A DNA stretch of 64,000 nt from GM7GCV1 sp965221105 (lineage in GTDB: Bacteria > Pseudomonadota > Gammaproteobacteria > Pseudomonadales > GM7GCV1): positions 248,001-312,000 of the forward strand of contig OZ244871.1 in the NCBI GenBank assembly GCA_965221105.1, given 5' to 3'. Shown one piece after another: positions 1 to 7,352 of this stretch (positions are counted from its first letter, which is position 1; every line of letters begins with the position of its first letter). The notes beneath the pieces were generated by a model. That model made no database searches, had not been told where the DNA came from, and worked only from the letters and a program-made list of their open reading frames with translations. Both the position numbers and the translations under genes were made by a program.

Positions 1-280
1 CATCCGCCTTACGTCGTTGCGGCTGGGAAATCTTGCAAATCCAGACAGCACTTTCGATTTTGACTCAGAGATCAACAAAAAATTTATTGAAGCTGGTACA
101 AAATATGGAATGTTTGCCAAAATGGGCGCGCAAGGCATTGATTTATCTACCGCCGTTTCAACCGTCACATTTCTGTTGAATCTGCCAGAGGACTCAATCA
201 TAGACTTGTTGGAACTGCGTTCGGCGCCAACCAAAACCATGACAGAAAACCCCGAGTTTTCTGAAAGTGATAAATATTAA
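1..280 (+). CDS. C-terminal end of a short-chain dehydrogenase (partial)
   Basis: The frame is open from the first bases of the window, so the N-terminus lies outside it. About 90 residues remain. The tail, with a helix followed by VTFLLNLPEDSIIDLLEL and RSAPTK, resembles the last helix and strand of classical SDR oxidoreductases, where this segment closes the Rossmann fold and joins the dimer interface. No catalytic residues are in view, so the call rests on the C-terminal pattern only. The stop overlaps the GTG start of the aldo/keto reductase by 14 bases, which implies a shared transcript. Confidence 0.5.
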   Translation, partial: IRLTSLRLGNLANPDSTFDFDSEINKKFIEAGTKYGMFAKMGAQGIDLSTAVSTVTFLLNLPEDSIIDLLELRSAPTKTMTENPEFSESDKY

Positions 281-1298
281 GCAGGTACCAGGATTGGAAA
301 AAAAACAATTGGGTGTACATGGCCCCAACATTACGCCGCTTGGATTGGGCGTTATGTGTATGTCTGGAGACTACAATAACGGAGTTCGTGATGACAAAAA
401 GAGCGCAGAGGTTCTAAATTCTGCTTTGGATTTGGGAGTCCAAATGCTTGATACATCTGACCTCTATGGCAGAGGGCACAATGAGCAGTTGATTTCTGCG
501 GCAGTTGGCTCTCGATACAAAGATGCTTTTCTCGCGACCAAATTTGGATTTGTATACGATGAAGTACAAAAGAACGTTAGTGTTTCGGGCAAGCCCGAGT
601 ACGTGCGCGCATGCTGTGACGCCTCATTGCAGAGACTAAAGGCTGATTGTATCGATCTTTACTACACGCACCGCACCGACCCCAACACGCCCATCGAAGA
701 TACTGTCGAAGCGATGGCAGATTTGGTCAAACAAGGCAAAGTGAAACATATTGGTTTATCGGAAGCATCACCAAATACTATTCGTCGGGCGGCCGCCGTA
801 CATCCAATTACCGCGGTACAATCCGAATATTCCATATTTTCACGTGAAATTGAGGAAGAAGTTTTACCTACCTGCCGTGAAGTGGGAGCAGCGCTGGTGG
901 CATACTGCCCCCTCGGTCGAGGTTTATTAACCGGCGGACTGCGATCGTTCAGTGAAACAGATATGCGCGTCCGCTCCTCAGAACGTTTTATTGGTGATCA
1001 CCTGGATAAGAACCTGGAGCTCGTTCAACGTATAGTTGAGTTGGCGAATGCTCGTGAAGCCACGGCGGCGCAATTGGCTCTGGCCTGGTTACTCGCACAA
1101 GGAGAAGATATTTTTCCAATCTTTGGCACAACCAGAATGGAAAATTTGACTGCCAACCTTGCTGCATTGGATATCCAGCTATCGGCAGGTGAGTTAACTG
1201 AGCTTTCAGCACTATCCAAACAGGTCAGTGGCACACGATACCATCAAAGCATTGAAGAAATGAGTCTGATCGATACACCGGAACGAGCATCTATTTAG
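267..1298 (+). CDS. Aldo/keto reductase
   Basis: This is a full-length 343-residue AKR with a TIM barrel that uses NADPH to reduce aldehydes or ketones. The catalytic tetrad is visible: Asp62 and Tyr67 in MLDTSDLYG, Lys92 in LATKFG and His135 in YYTHR. The segment GLSEASPNTIRRA and the later IFGTTRMENLTANL (cofactor-binding end) are typical of the AKR11/AKR13-type branch. The start is GTG, overlapping the preceding SDR tail, so the two are probably co-translated. The physiological substrate is not deducible. Neighbours suggest a role in carbonyl metabolism. Confidence 0.9.
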   Translation: MINIKQVPGLEKKQLGVHGPNITPLGLGVMCMSGDYNNGVRDDKKSAEVLNSALDLGVQMLDTSDLYGRGHNEQLISAAVGSRYKDAFLATKFGFVYDEVQKNVSVSGKPEYVRACCDASLQRLKADCIDLYYTHRTDPNTPIEDTVEAMADLVKQGKVKHIGLSEASPNTIRRAAAVHPITAVQSEYSIFSREIEEEVLPTCREVGAALVAYCPLGRGLLTGGLRSFSETDMRVRSSERFIGDHLDKNLELVQRIVELANAREATAAQLALAWLLAQGEDIFPIFGTTRMENLTANLAALDIQLSAGELTELSALSKQVSGTRYHQSIEEMSLIDTPERASI

Positions 1299-1315
1299 AG
1301 ACGAGGTACAATCAA

Positions 1316-1825
1316 TTGAGTTTTGTTGAACACTCTATCATCTGGGCAAGAGGCGAAATTGTAGAGGGAAACATAATTGCAATTGTCGGCATTCTTTCAA
1401 TTCTCGTAGCTCTACTTTGCTGGAAATTAGGCGGTACGCCTGGAGTCAGGGCTATGTTCATACCAATATTGATTTACGGATTGGTTTTAACCCAGTCTGG
1501 CGTTTCCAGTCACATGAAAAATAACGCTCTGATTGATCACTACAAGGAGATTTACGAGTCTCCCTCAGTCGAATTTATTCACAATGAAAAAGATCGCGTC
1601 GAAAGCTACACTACTCTTTTTAAAGCGGTCATGATTGGCGCACTAATTAGCTTTCTGTTGGCCGTTGCTCTGTTCTGGTTTTCGCTGAATCCTCATGTTC
1701 GAGCGGTAGCAATTATGTTGTCGCTGTTCGGAACGTCTGCCTTAACTATCGATTTTTTTGCCAAGGAACGCGCAGATGTCTACTACTCGGCCATTCAAGC
1801 AGAATTAGCAGATCCAGTAAAATAA
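1316..1825 (+). CDS. Four-helix inner-membrane protein, unknown function
   Basis: A 169-residue protein with two hydrophobic helix pairs (about residues 20-35 and 45-62, then 103-122 and 127-145) separated by a polar charged stretch around residues 65-100. I do not recognise a family. It begins with TTG 17 bases after the aldo/keto reductase stop, with GAGG just upstream, and so probably belongs to the same operon. The left end of an IS66-type remnant lies about 90 bases past its stop. Confidence 0.55.
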   Translation: MSFVEHSIIWARGEIVEGNIIAIVGILSILVALLCWKLGGTPGVRAMFIPILIYGLVLTQSGVSSHMKNNALIDHYKEIYESPSVEFIHNEKDRVESYTTLFKAVMIGALISFLLAVALFWFSLNPHVRAVAIMLSLFGTSALTIDFFAKERADVYYSAIQAELADPVK

Positions 1826-1925
1826 CCCGGACACTTTGTATTTACCCCCCGAAAGAAGTGCAGCGAGCATCGCTGCTTACCCTCAACAGAAGTGAATTTG
1901 TCATAAAATTTCGGTAACTACTCGC

Positions 1926-2210
1926 CCCCTTCTCCTGCTTGATCATTTCGGCGGCGGCGCCGTTGAGGGCGATCTGGATGGCGGTCAGCGGGTTGGAGCC
2001 TTGGTGGGCCATGCGGATATCGCGCTCGGCGCGGGTGTTGGTGAACGGGGTGTCGGGGTCGCGGCGGTGCGCAGCACCTCGGTGTCCTACTGGGTCAGCG
2101 CCTCGTGGAGGTTCTGGGCATCGGACCTGGCGATGCGCCCGCGCTGCCCGTCGAGGCGGGCGGGGGGCTTGTTCCCCTGTGGCCTGGGTGAGGATGGTCC
2201 GGTAGCGCGT
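1926..2210 (-). pseudogene. IS66-family transposase, C-terminal remnant
   Basis: On the minus strand the translation contains TPFTNTRAERDIRM followed directly by AHQGSNPLTAIQIALNG. This corresponds to the IS66 DDE C-terminal region, where the TPF-N-RAERDIRM block carries the final catalytic Glu. Compared with the copy at 55.6-56.0 kb, about 28 residues (the KVKQKVSGCFR block) are deleted, and the upstream part is out of frame. It cannot encode an active transposase. Confidence 0.7.
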
Positions 2211-2286
2211 GCACACCCGGTTCATCGTCCCGGGACGCTGTGACACCTTCGGGACCGGACACGAGCGCAGTGACAGAGATGTACTT

Positions 2287-3351
2287 ATGAGTGAAGACAC
2301 ACCGAAAAGACCAACTGGCCTGCCGACCACGCGGCACGATGCGCTGTTCCGCACCCTGCTGACCAATCCTGAGCGGGCAGGACAGGTCTTGCGCGATCAT
2401 CTGCCAGAGCCGATTGCCACGCGTCTTGCTGCGCAGGATCCGCGATTGATCGATGGCAGTTTTGTTGATGAGGCCCTGCGCGGAAGCCAGGCCGACCGAC
2501 TGTTCGAGGTGACACTGGATGGTGGCACTCCGCTGCTCATTTACGCATTGCTTGAACACAAAAGCGAACCGGACCAGAAAACCCCGCTCCAGCTTGCCGG
2601 GTATATGATCAATATCTGGAAACGCTATGCCGATGAGCATCCAGACCTCAAGAGCCGATTGCCAGCGATCATTCCGATTGTCTTCTACCATGGTGCCGCG
2701 CACTGGACTGTTCCGCGCTCCCTGTTTGATCTGATCGAGGATGATGAGGAGATACGTCCATTCAGCCGTTCCATGGCCTATGTCCTGCGTGATATTGGTC
2801 AGATGAGCCTGGAGCAGATGTCGTCCCGCCCTGAAGTCCGGTCAGTGTTTCATGTGCTGCATATCTCGCGGCGAGACAGGATTGGGCACGAGGAACTGGC
2901 CGATATCATCGCCCCGCTTGTCGATGGATCGGACTTGGAATCGGCCACTCTGCACTATATAGTAGGTGATCAGAAGATTACGCAGACCATGCTTGAGGCT
3001 GCGCTGCGTCAGGCGAAACCGGAACGATGGGAGGCCCTCATGGGCACACTTGCTGAAACCTGGTTCGAACAGGGCAAAGCTGATGGGATGGCTGAGGGTG
3101 AAGCCAGAGGCAAGGCTGTTGGGATGGCTGAGGGTGAAGCCAGAGGCAAGGCTGCTGGGATGGCTGAAGGTGAAGCCAGGGGCAAAGCTGAAACCTTCCT
3201 GCAACTGGCGCGTCTCAAATATGGCGATCTGTCCGAGCAGTGCATCGAAGCGGTGCGCATCGCCTCTGCCACGCAACTGGATCACTGGCTGCACGCTCTG
3301 CTCAGCGCTGAAACGCTGGAGGACATTTTCAATCCTCCTCACTCACAGTGA
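2287..3351 (+). CDS. Rpn-family recombination-promoting nuclease / putative transposase
   Basis: The 354-residue product starts MSEDTPKRPTG and contains the conserved N-terminal HDALFRTLL block and a PD-(D/E)XK-like core (DRLFEVTLD, then YALLEHKSE with the E-x-K). PQ-rich segments such as KTPLQLAGYM and a FYHG motif are also present. These features define the YhgA/Rpn (PF04754) family, whose E. coli members are DNA nucleases that stimulate RecA-independent recombination. The C-terminal part holds three near-identical 12-residue repeats. An earlier in-frame start at 2209 adds residues without homology, so ATG 2287 is chosen. The gene lies within decayed IS66 ends and opposite to the transposase remnants. 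Confidence 0.85.
   Translation: MSEDTPKRPTGLPTTRHDALFRTLLTNPERAGQVLRDHLPEPIATRLAAQDPRLIDGSFVDEALRGSQADRLFEVTLDGGTPLLIYALLEHKSEPDQKTPLQLAGYMINIWKRYADEHPDLKSRLPAIIPIVFYHGAAHWTVPRSLFDLIEDDEEIRPFSRSMAYVLRDIGQMSLEQMSSRPEVRSVFHVLHISRRDRIGHEELADIIAPLVDGSDLESATLHYIVGDQKITQTMLEAALRQAKPERWEALMGTLAETWFEQGKADGMAEGEARGKAVGMAEGEARGKAAGMAEGEARGKAETFLQLARLKYGDLSEQCIEAVRIASATQLDHWLHALLSAETLEDIFNPPHSQ
3085..3192 (+). repeat. Three tandem 36-bp in-frame repeats in the Rpn gene
   Basis: Three consecutive 36-base units encode GMAEGEARGKAV, then the same with final A, then with final E. The first two units are almost identical in DNA. A partial unit (KADGMAEG-like) precedes them. Copy number could change by slippage without breaking the frame, lengthening or shortening a charged helical linker before the C-terminal segment. 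Confidence 0.9.
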
Positions 3352-3956
3352 ACTGAGTGCTGCCACACAGTGTCCGGTGGCCAATTGTCAGACGAGCCCT
3401 GGTCATGAGTCACACGTCTTGTCAGGACATCTGGATACTCTGAAAAGCGGAAAGGCTCTGGAGAGTGTACGTGACCCTGACCCACCCTGAGGCCCTGTTC
3501 CGCTGTCTGAAGACCGTGACCGCAGGCGCTGCATTCGGCGACCAGGCGGTTGGGCCCGTCCCCGGCGGGGCGGTCTTCGGCCCCGTGCTCGTGGCACCGG
3601 GGCGCTTCCGCGCAGTCTCGTTGGGCTCGGTCCGTGAACTCGGCAGGCCGGAGTTGTGTGAACCCTTCGGGGTGTTCTTCTCCATGAACACCGCCATCAG
3701 CACCTGAACGAGCGTCAGCAGAGCCTCGACCAGGGCGCGGCTCTCGGCGCTCATCGCGTCGTCCGCGCACAGCGCCTTGAGCGCGTCGAACTCCGAGCGC
3801 AGCGATGCCCTGTTGACCGTCGCCATGGGCGACCCGGACTCGACCGCCAGGCGCTCCGCCGGCAGCATCAGCGCGATCAGCATCTGACACACCCCCGCCG
3901 TCGCCTTGGAACCACACTATGCGTTGTCCATTACCCTGTACGATCATGAAACGCAC
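3344..3956 (-). pseudogene. IS66-family transposase, N-terminal remnant
   Basis: Minus-strand frames contain an N-terminal helix (RALVEALLTLVQVLMAVF), then NTPKGSHNSGLPSSRTEP, which matches the IS66 N-S-S-x-P-P-S region, and in another frame AECSACGHGLQ, which matches the zinc-binding CxxC of IS66 transposases. At least one frameshift separates these parts. The fragment runs toward the Rpn gene, where homology stops. Confidence 0.6.
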
Positions 3957-4004
3957 ACACCAGAGGACCTCTTTCCTATGGAGTCAAGGGGGGTGAGTAG
4001 TTAC

Positions 4005-4317
4005 GCTCATTGTTATATTAGGGCGAACTATCGTTGCATTGGCAGCTGATCCTGCAGCGTTCATTCCGACAGCTGGCAGCAGCTGTCATGACCACAGTGG
4101 GGGTATCGAACCCCCTGCGGCCACCGCCGGGCGCAGAGTGCATCAAAACAGTGATCCTCGGTGCCATACTGTTCAAGGCATTCACTCACTCTCAGGCCTG
4201 TGTAACCCTGAACTGGAGTGCGAGCCATGGCATGTTCCTGTGGGCATCAAGAAGAGATGCTGTACATGAGCACAGCACACCAGAGCTTGGCAACAATAGT
4301 GCCGAGCAACACTTATG
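4005..4317. other. Intergenic stretch, nothing recognised
   Basis: This segment lies between the IS66-type right end and the converging minus-strand SDR. It holds only short open frames without family resemblance. A GC-rich stretch near 4080-4140 may be decayed mobile DNA. Confidence 0.4.
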
Positions 4318-5142
4318 TTATTCGTGGATCCCTTCTATCAACCTGTCGCGAACGGTTTCAGGCAACAATTTGATCATCAGAGCAACGAGAATTTTGGTAC
4401 CAAAAGGCGCTGTATAGCTAACCTTTGGTGAAGTTGCCGATATCGCCTGATAAACGATTTTTGAAATCTCTTCAGGTGATGCTCCTTTTCGTTGAGTCTC
4501 GTCAATAAAAGCCCTGGCCTTGGCGAAACTCTCTCTATATACATCCTCAACCCATGGCAAATCTTCCTCCTTTTGATACACCGCCGTACCTTCGAATATT
4601 TCACTCTTAATACTACCTGGACGAATAGTAGATACTCCGATGCCGTATCGTCTCACTTCCTGTTTTAAGCTTCTGGTCCAACCTTCAAGGGCAAACTTTC
4701 CTGACTGATACACGCTGTTAAATGGCATGCTTGTCACGCCACCCACGGAAGTCACGTTAAGAATCCGTCCCCATTCTTGCTGACGCATATACGGTAAGCA
4801 CTTTTGTGTGAGTTCAATCAATCCAAAGAAATTAATGTTATACAGTTTTTTTATCTCCTCCATGGGGACGCATTCTGCTGGCCCCATAAACATAACGCCG
4901 GCATTGTTAACTAATATATCGATCTCTCCCACATTGCTTCGAATTTCGGCCAACGCTTGGTCAATCGACTCTGATTCGCTAACATCCATCCTCACCGTAT
5001 AGATTCCTTGCGATTTCAGAGCTTCCATTTTTTCCAATCGGCGAGCGGCAGCTATAACTGAAAAACCTTTATTGTTGAGATACTCTGCTATGTCCCATCC
5101 GATACCCGCGGATGCTCCGGTAACAAGCGCTACTTTTTTCAT
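4318..5142 (-). CDS. Short-chain dehydrogenase/reductase
   Basis: A 274-residue classical SDR. The N-terminal Rossmann motif is TGASAGIGWD, the structural NNAG is present, and the catalytic set is Ser in the NVTSVGG strand with YQSGK (Tyr and Lys). An NAD(P)(H)-dependent alcohol/ketone oxidoreductase is expected. The start is ATG 5142, preceded by GGAGGG; a longer TTG frame is rejected because it would overlap that site. It resembles the SDR at 28756-29571 closely, with the same MKKVALVTGASAGIGWD opening, suggesting duplication within the catabolic locus. It is the last gene of a minus-strand run starting near 9446. Confidence 0.9.
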   Translation of the reverse strand: MKKVALVTGASAGIGWDIAEYLNNKGFSVIAAARRLEKMEALKSQGIYTVRMDVSESESIDQALAEIRSNVGEIDILVNNAGVMFMGPAECVPMEEIKKLYNINFFGLIELTQKCLPYMRQQEWGRILNVTSVGGVTSMPFNSVYQSGKFALEGWTRSLKQEVRRYGIGVSTIRPGSIKSEIFEGTAVYQKEEDLPWVEDVYRESFAKARAFIDETQRKGASPEEISKIVYQAISATSPKVSYTAPFGTKILVALMIKLLPETVRDRLIEGIHE

Positions 5143-5178
5143 ACTTCCCTCCTGCAAATTAACTGACGGCTCATTGAA

Positions 5179-5577
5179 TTATTCTGTGCACAGAATCTTC
5201 GCGGTTTCTTCTGTATCTAGGTATTCTATTACGCTCGATATTTTGTCATCCTCGAAACGAAAAACCTGAACGTACTCGTTGCTGTAATCCCGACCACTCA
5301 CGGTTTTCATCGTTTGTGCAAACTCGAAATAGGCGATATTGTCGCCTTCGGTATAACTTCTCACCTCTCTCTGAGCGGACCCCAGATCCAGCTTGGAGGT
5401 TATTTCCCTGATCATCACAGCAATCTCCTGAGGTCCCTTGGCTTCCTTAGAGTATTTGTGTGTACCTATTGCACGAAAAGTCGCATCAGAGGTGAATGCT
5501 TCCTGAAAATCTTCGAGATTACCGGTTGCTACCGCTTTACCAAACTTTCCCATTATTTCTTGATATTTACTCGCCAT
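5179..5577 (-). CDS. SnoaL-like / NTF2-fold protein
   Basis: The 132-residue product starts MASKYQEIMGKFGKAV, with GGAG eight bases upstream; a longer frame lacks a binding site. The pattern of an N-terminal helix followed by LEDFQEAFTSDATFRAIG and strands ending in VFRFEDDKISSVIEYLD is that of SnoaL-like polyketide cyclase/ketosteroid-isomerase proteins (NTF2 fold). Such proteins act as isomerases, hydratases or dehydratases in catabolic clusters. No specific active-site assignment is possible. It sits 36 bases upstream of the SDR on the same strand. Confidence 0.75.
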   Translation of the reverse strand: MASKYQEIMGKFGKAVATGNLEDFQEAFTSDATFRAIGTHKYSKEAKGPQEIAVMIREITSKLDLGSAQREVRSYTEGDNIAYFEFAQTMKTVSGRDYSNEYVQVFRFEDDKISSVIEYLDTEETAKILCTE

Positions 5578-5780
5578 ATGTATTCTCCTCAGTTCACTGT
5601 GGCACCTATGATCAATGACCTTAATCCGCCAAAATTGATGCCGGTACAAAAATTACGGTTGAGCAACTCGTCGCTGCATTGCAGCGATAGATCCCTCTGC
5701 ACCAAAATATCAACGCCTGTTCACTTACCTCTTGCCATTCGTTCGAGGAACTCCTCTCAGTTTTTAACGCTTACTGTTGC

Positions 5781-6761
5781 TTATTCACTACCAGCTCGAT
5801 AGCGCACAAAGGCTTCAATACCTTCCTTAAGTGAACGTGGCGAAAATCCGAATTCTTCTTGTGCACGCGCGCAGTCAAAAACATAATAGTAAGAAACGCC
5901 CGCACCCATATGATCCAGGCCGGGACCAATAGTGGATTGAGCACTTGGAATGACAGACTTGATGGTTTGTGCGTACTGGGCGAGCGATATTTTTTCACCC
6001 AGGCCAATATTATACAATTTGTGCTTCAAAGGCTTCTTATGTAACGCGACTGACGCCAGTGCTGAACCTGCGTCTTCAGCATAAATGTAATCGTCACACT
6101 CGTCAGCACCGCGTGGTATATCGTAGGGCTCGCCAGCAATTGCCGATTCAATCAAACCAGACGCTATAGACATCGGCCCGTGACGAACCAGTTTACCCGG
6201 CCCAAAAATTGTAGCAAAACGTAACGCAGCAAATTCAAAATCGCCATTGCGGGCAAAATTGTTACCCAACCCTTCGCACGCTATCTTGGCGTAATCGTAA
6301 ACTGCGATTGGATTGCTGCGATCACCTTCTTTTACTGGCTTATACTCTGGGTAACCGAATTCAGCAGGCATGTTGCCATAGGCTGCCTTGGAACTGGCCA
6401 TTACGACTCGCCTAACTCCAAGCCTTTTGGCCACTTCCAGCACATTAGCAGTGGCCATCACATTAATTTGATACCCTCTGTAAGGGTCCTGTTGCGCCTG
6501 AATTGGCAACATAGCAGCCATGTGCACGATTGCATCAGGTGAAAAATTTGCCAGTGTTTCTTCTAACGCAACAATATCCGTCACATCGGTGTTGCGAAAA
6601 TTTACGATTCCCTCTAATTCTGGCGCGAGGCTAAAATCTTCATTTATGTCAACAGCCAGGACCTCAGCCCCCCCTTTGATCAATGCCCGAAGGGCCCAAA
6701 CGCCATTGACACCCAAGGCCCCAGTTACCGCAACACGCACGATTCTTGTTTCTGTGATCAC
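5781..6761 (-). CDS. NAD-dependent epimerase/dehydratase family protein
   Basis: An extended-SDR enzyme of about 325 residues. The glycine-rich nucleotide motif is VTGALGVNGVWALRAL, followed by AVDINED at the end of the second strand (acidic residue favouring NAD). HMAAMLPIQ and VMASSKAAYG follow, with the catalytic Tyr-Lys in YDYAKIACE. Sugar-nucleotide epimerases and 3-beta-hydroxysteroid or cinnamoyl-type dehydrogenases share this fold, so the substrate is open. No start has a clear ribosome site. GTG 6761 is listed; GTG 6740 just before the Rossmann strand, or TTG 6815 next to the upstream stop, are alternatives. Confidence 0.85.
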   Translation of the reverse strand: MITETRIVRVAVTGALGVNGVWALRALIKGGAEVLAVDINEDFSLAPELEGIVNFRNTDVTDIVALEETLANFSPDAIVHMAAMLPIQAQQDPYRGYQINVMATANVLEVAKRLGVRRVVMASSKAAYGNMPAEFGYPEYKPVKEGDRSNPIAVYDYAKIACEGLGNNFARNGDFEFAALRFATIFGPGKLVRHGPMSIASGLIESAIAGEPYDIPRGADECDDYIYAEDAGSALASVALHKKPLKHKLYNIGLGEKISLAQYAQTIKSVIPSAQSTIGPGLDHMGAGVSYYYVFDCARAQEEFGFSPRSLKEGIEAFVRYRAGSE

Positions 6762-6819
6762 TATTCGTTTCGGTCCAGTATATGTTTGGCTTCTCAGAAC
6801 AGTCTTTCGATTCAACCGT

Positions 6820-7347
6820 CTATTCGAGTGGCGCAGAAACTGCGTACTGTCCTTTATAAAACATCAGCCCTGACTTGTCGGTATCCTTATACTCCAATAC
6901 TTCGCCGACGAATATCAGATGGTCACCTCCCTCATGAATATCCTTTGTTTTACACTGGAATCGCGCAGCACAACCTGAGAGCATTGGCACATTCCCAAGT
7001 CCGGGCTCAAATTCTATGCCCGTAAATTTGTCTCCCTTGGCTTTTGCAAAGTGATTGGATAGATCCGACTGATCCTCTGCGAGCAAATGGATGCAAAAAT
7101 ACTTGGCTTTGACAAAGCGATCAAAGGAAGAAGAGTTCCGTCCCAAACTCCATAGCACCAACGGTGGTTCCAAAGAAACCGAATTAAAACTATTGGCCGT
7201 AACACCAAAATTTTCTCCATCTTCTGTGCAGCCAGTAATAATAGTTACGCCCGTCGCAAAATGACCCAAAGCATTGCGAAATGCCTTTGGATCGATGGCT
7301 GGCGTCAAGTCGTTATTCATGTTTTTCCGATTATTCTTATAATCCAT
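6820..7347 (-). CDS. Flavin reductase (FMN-binding split-barrel), partner of a monooxygenase
   Basis: A 175-residue HpaC/DIM6-type flavin reductase. Characteristic segments are FRNALGHFATGVTIITG, GVTANSFNSVSLEPPLVLWSL (flavin-binding) and EGGDHLIFVGEVLEY (catalytic His region). These enzymes reduce FMN or FAD with NAD(P)H and hand it to a separate oxygenase. The likely partner here is the luciferase-like monooxygenase at 9922-11022. The ATG is just after the HyuA stop, with AAAGG upstream, indicating co-translation. Confidence 0.9.
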   Translation of the reverse strand: MDYKNNRKNMNNDLTPAIDPKAFRNALGHFATGVTIITGCTEDGENFGVTANSFNSVSLEPPLVLWSLGRNSSSFDRFVKAKYFCIHLLAEDQSDLSNHFAKAKGDKFTGIEFEPGLGNVPMLSGCAARFQCKTKDIHEGGDHLIFVGEVLEYKDTDKSGLMFYKGQYAVSAPLE

Positions 7348-7352
7348 GCAGC

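Larger units (their letters stand above)
1914..4004. mobile_element. IS66-type element with its transposase interior replaced by an Rpn gene
   Basis: Both ends carry the same inverted sequence: GTAACTACTCGCCCCC at 1914 and a complement ending in GTGAGTAGTTAC at 4004. IS66-family elements begin with GTAA. Just inside the left end are C-terminal IS66 transposase codons, and inside the right end N-terminal ones, both on the minus strand. The middle is occupied by an oppositely oriented Rpn-family gene. The eight bases flanking each side do not match, so target duplications are lost or the ends come from different insertions. The same ends recur at 44937, 45006, 50528, 55568, 58101 and 58844. Confidence 0.7.

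Noticed and set aside
1939..2243. Plus-strand ORFs at the IS66 remnant
   Set aside because: Shadows of the minus-strand transposase remnant, Arg/Gly-rich with no motif.
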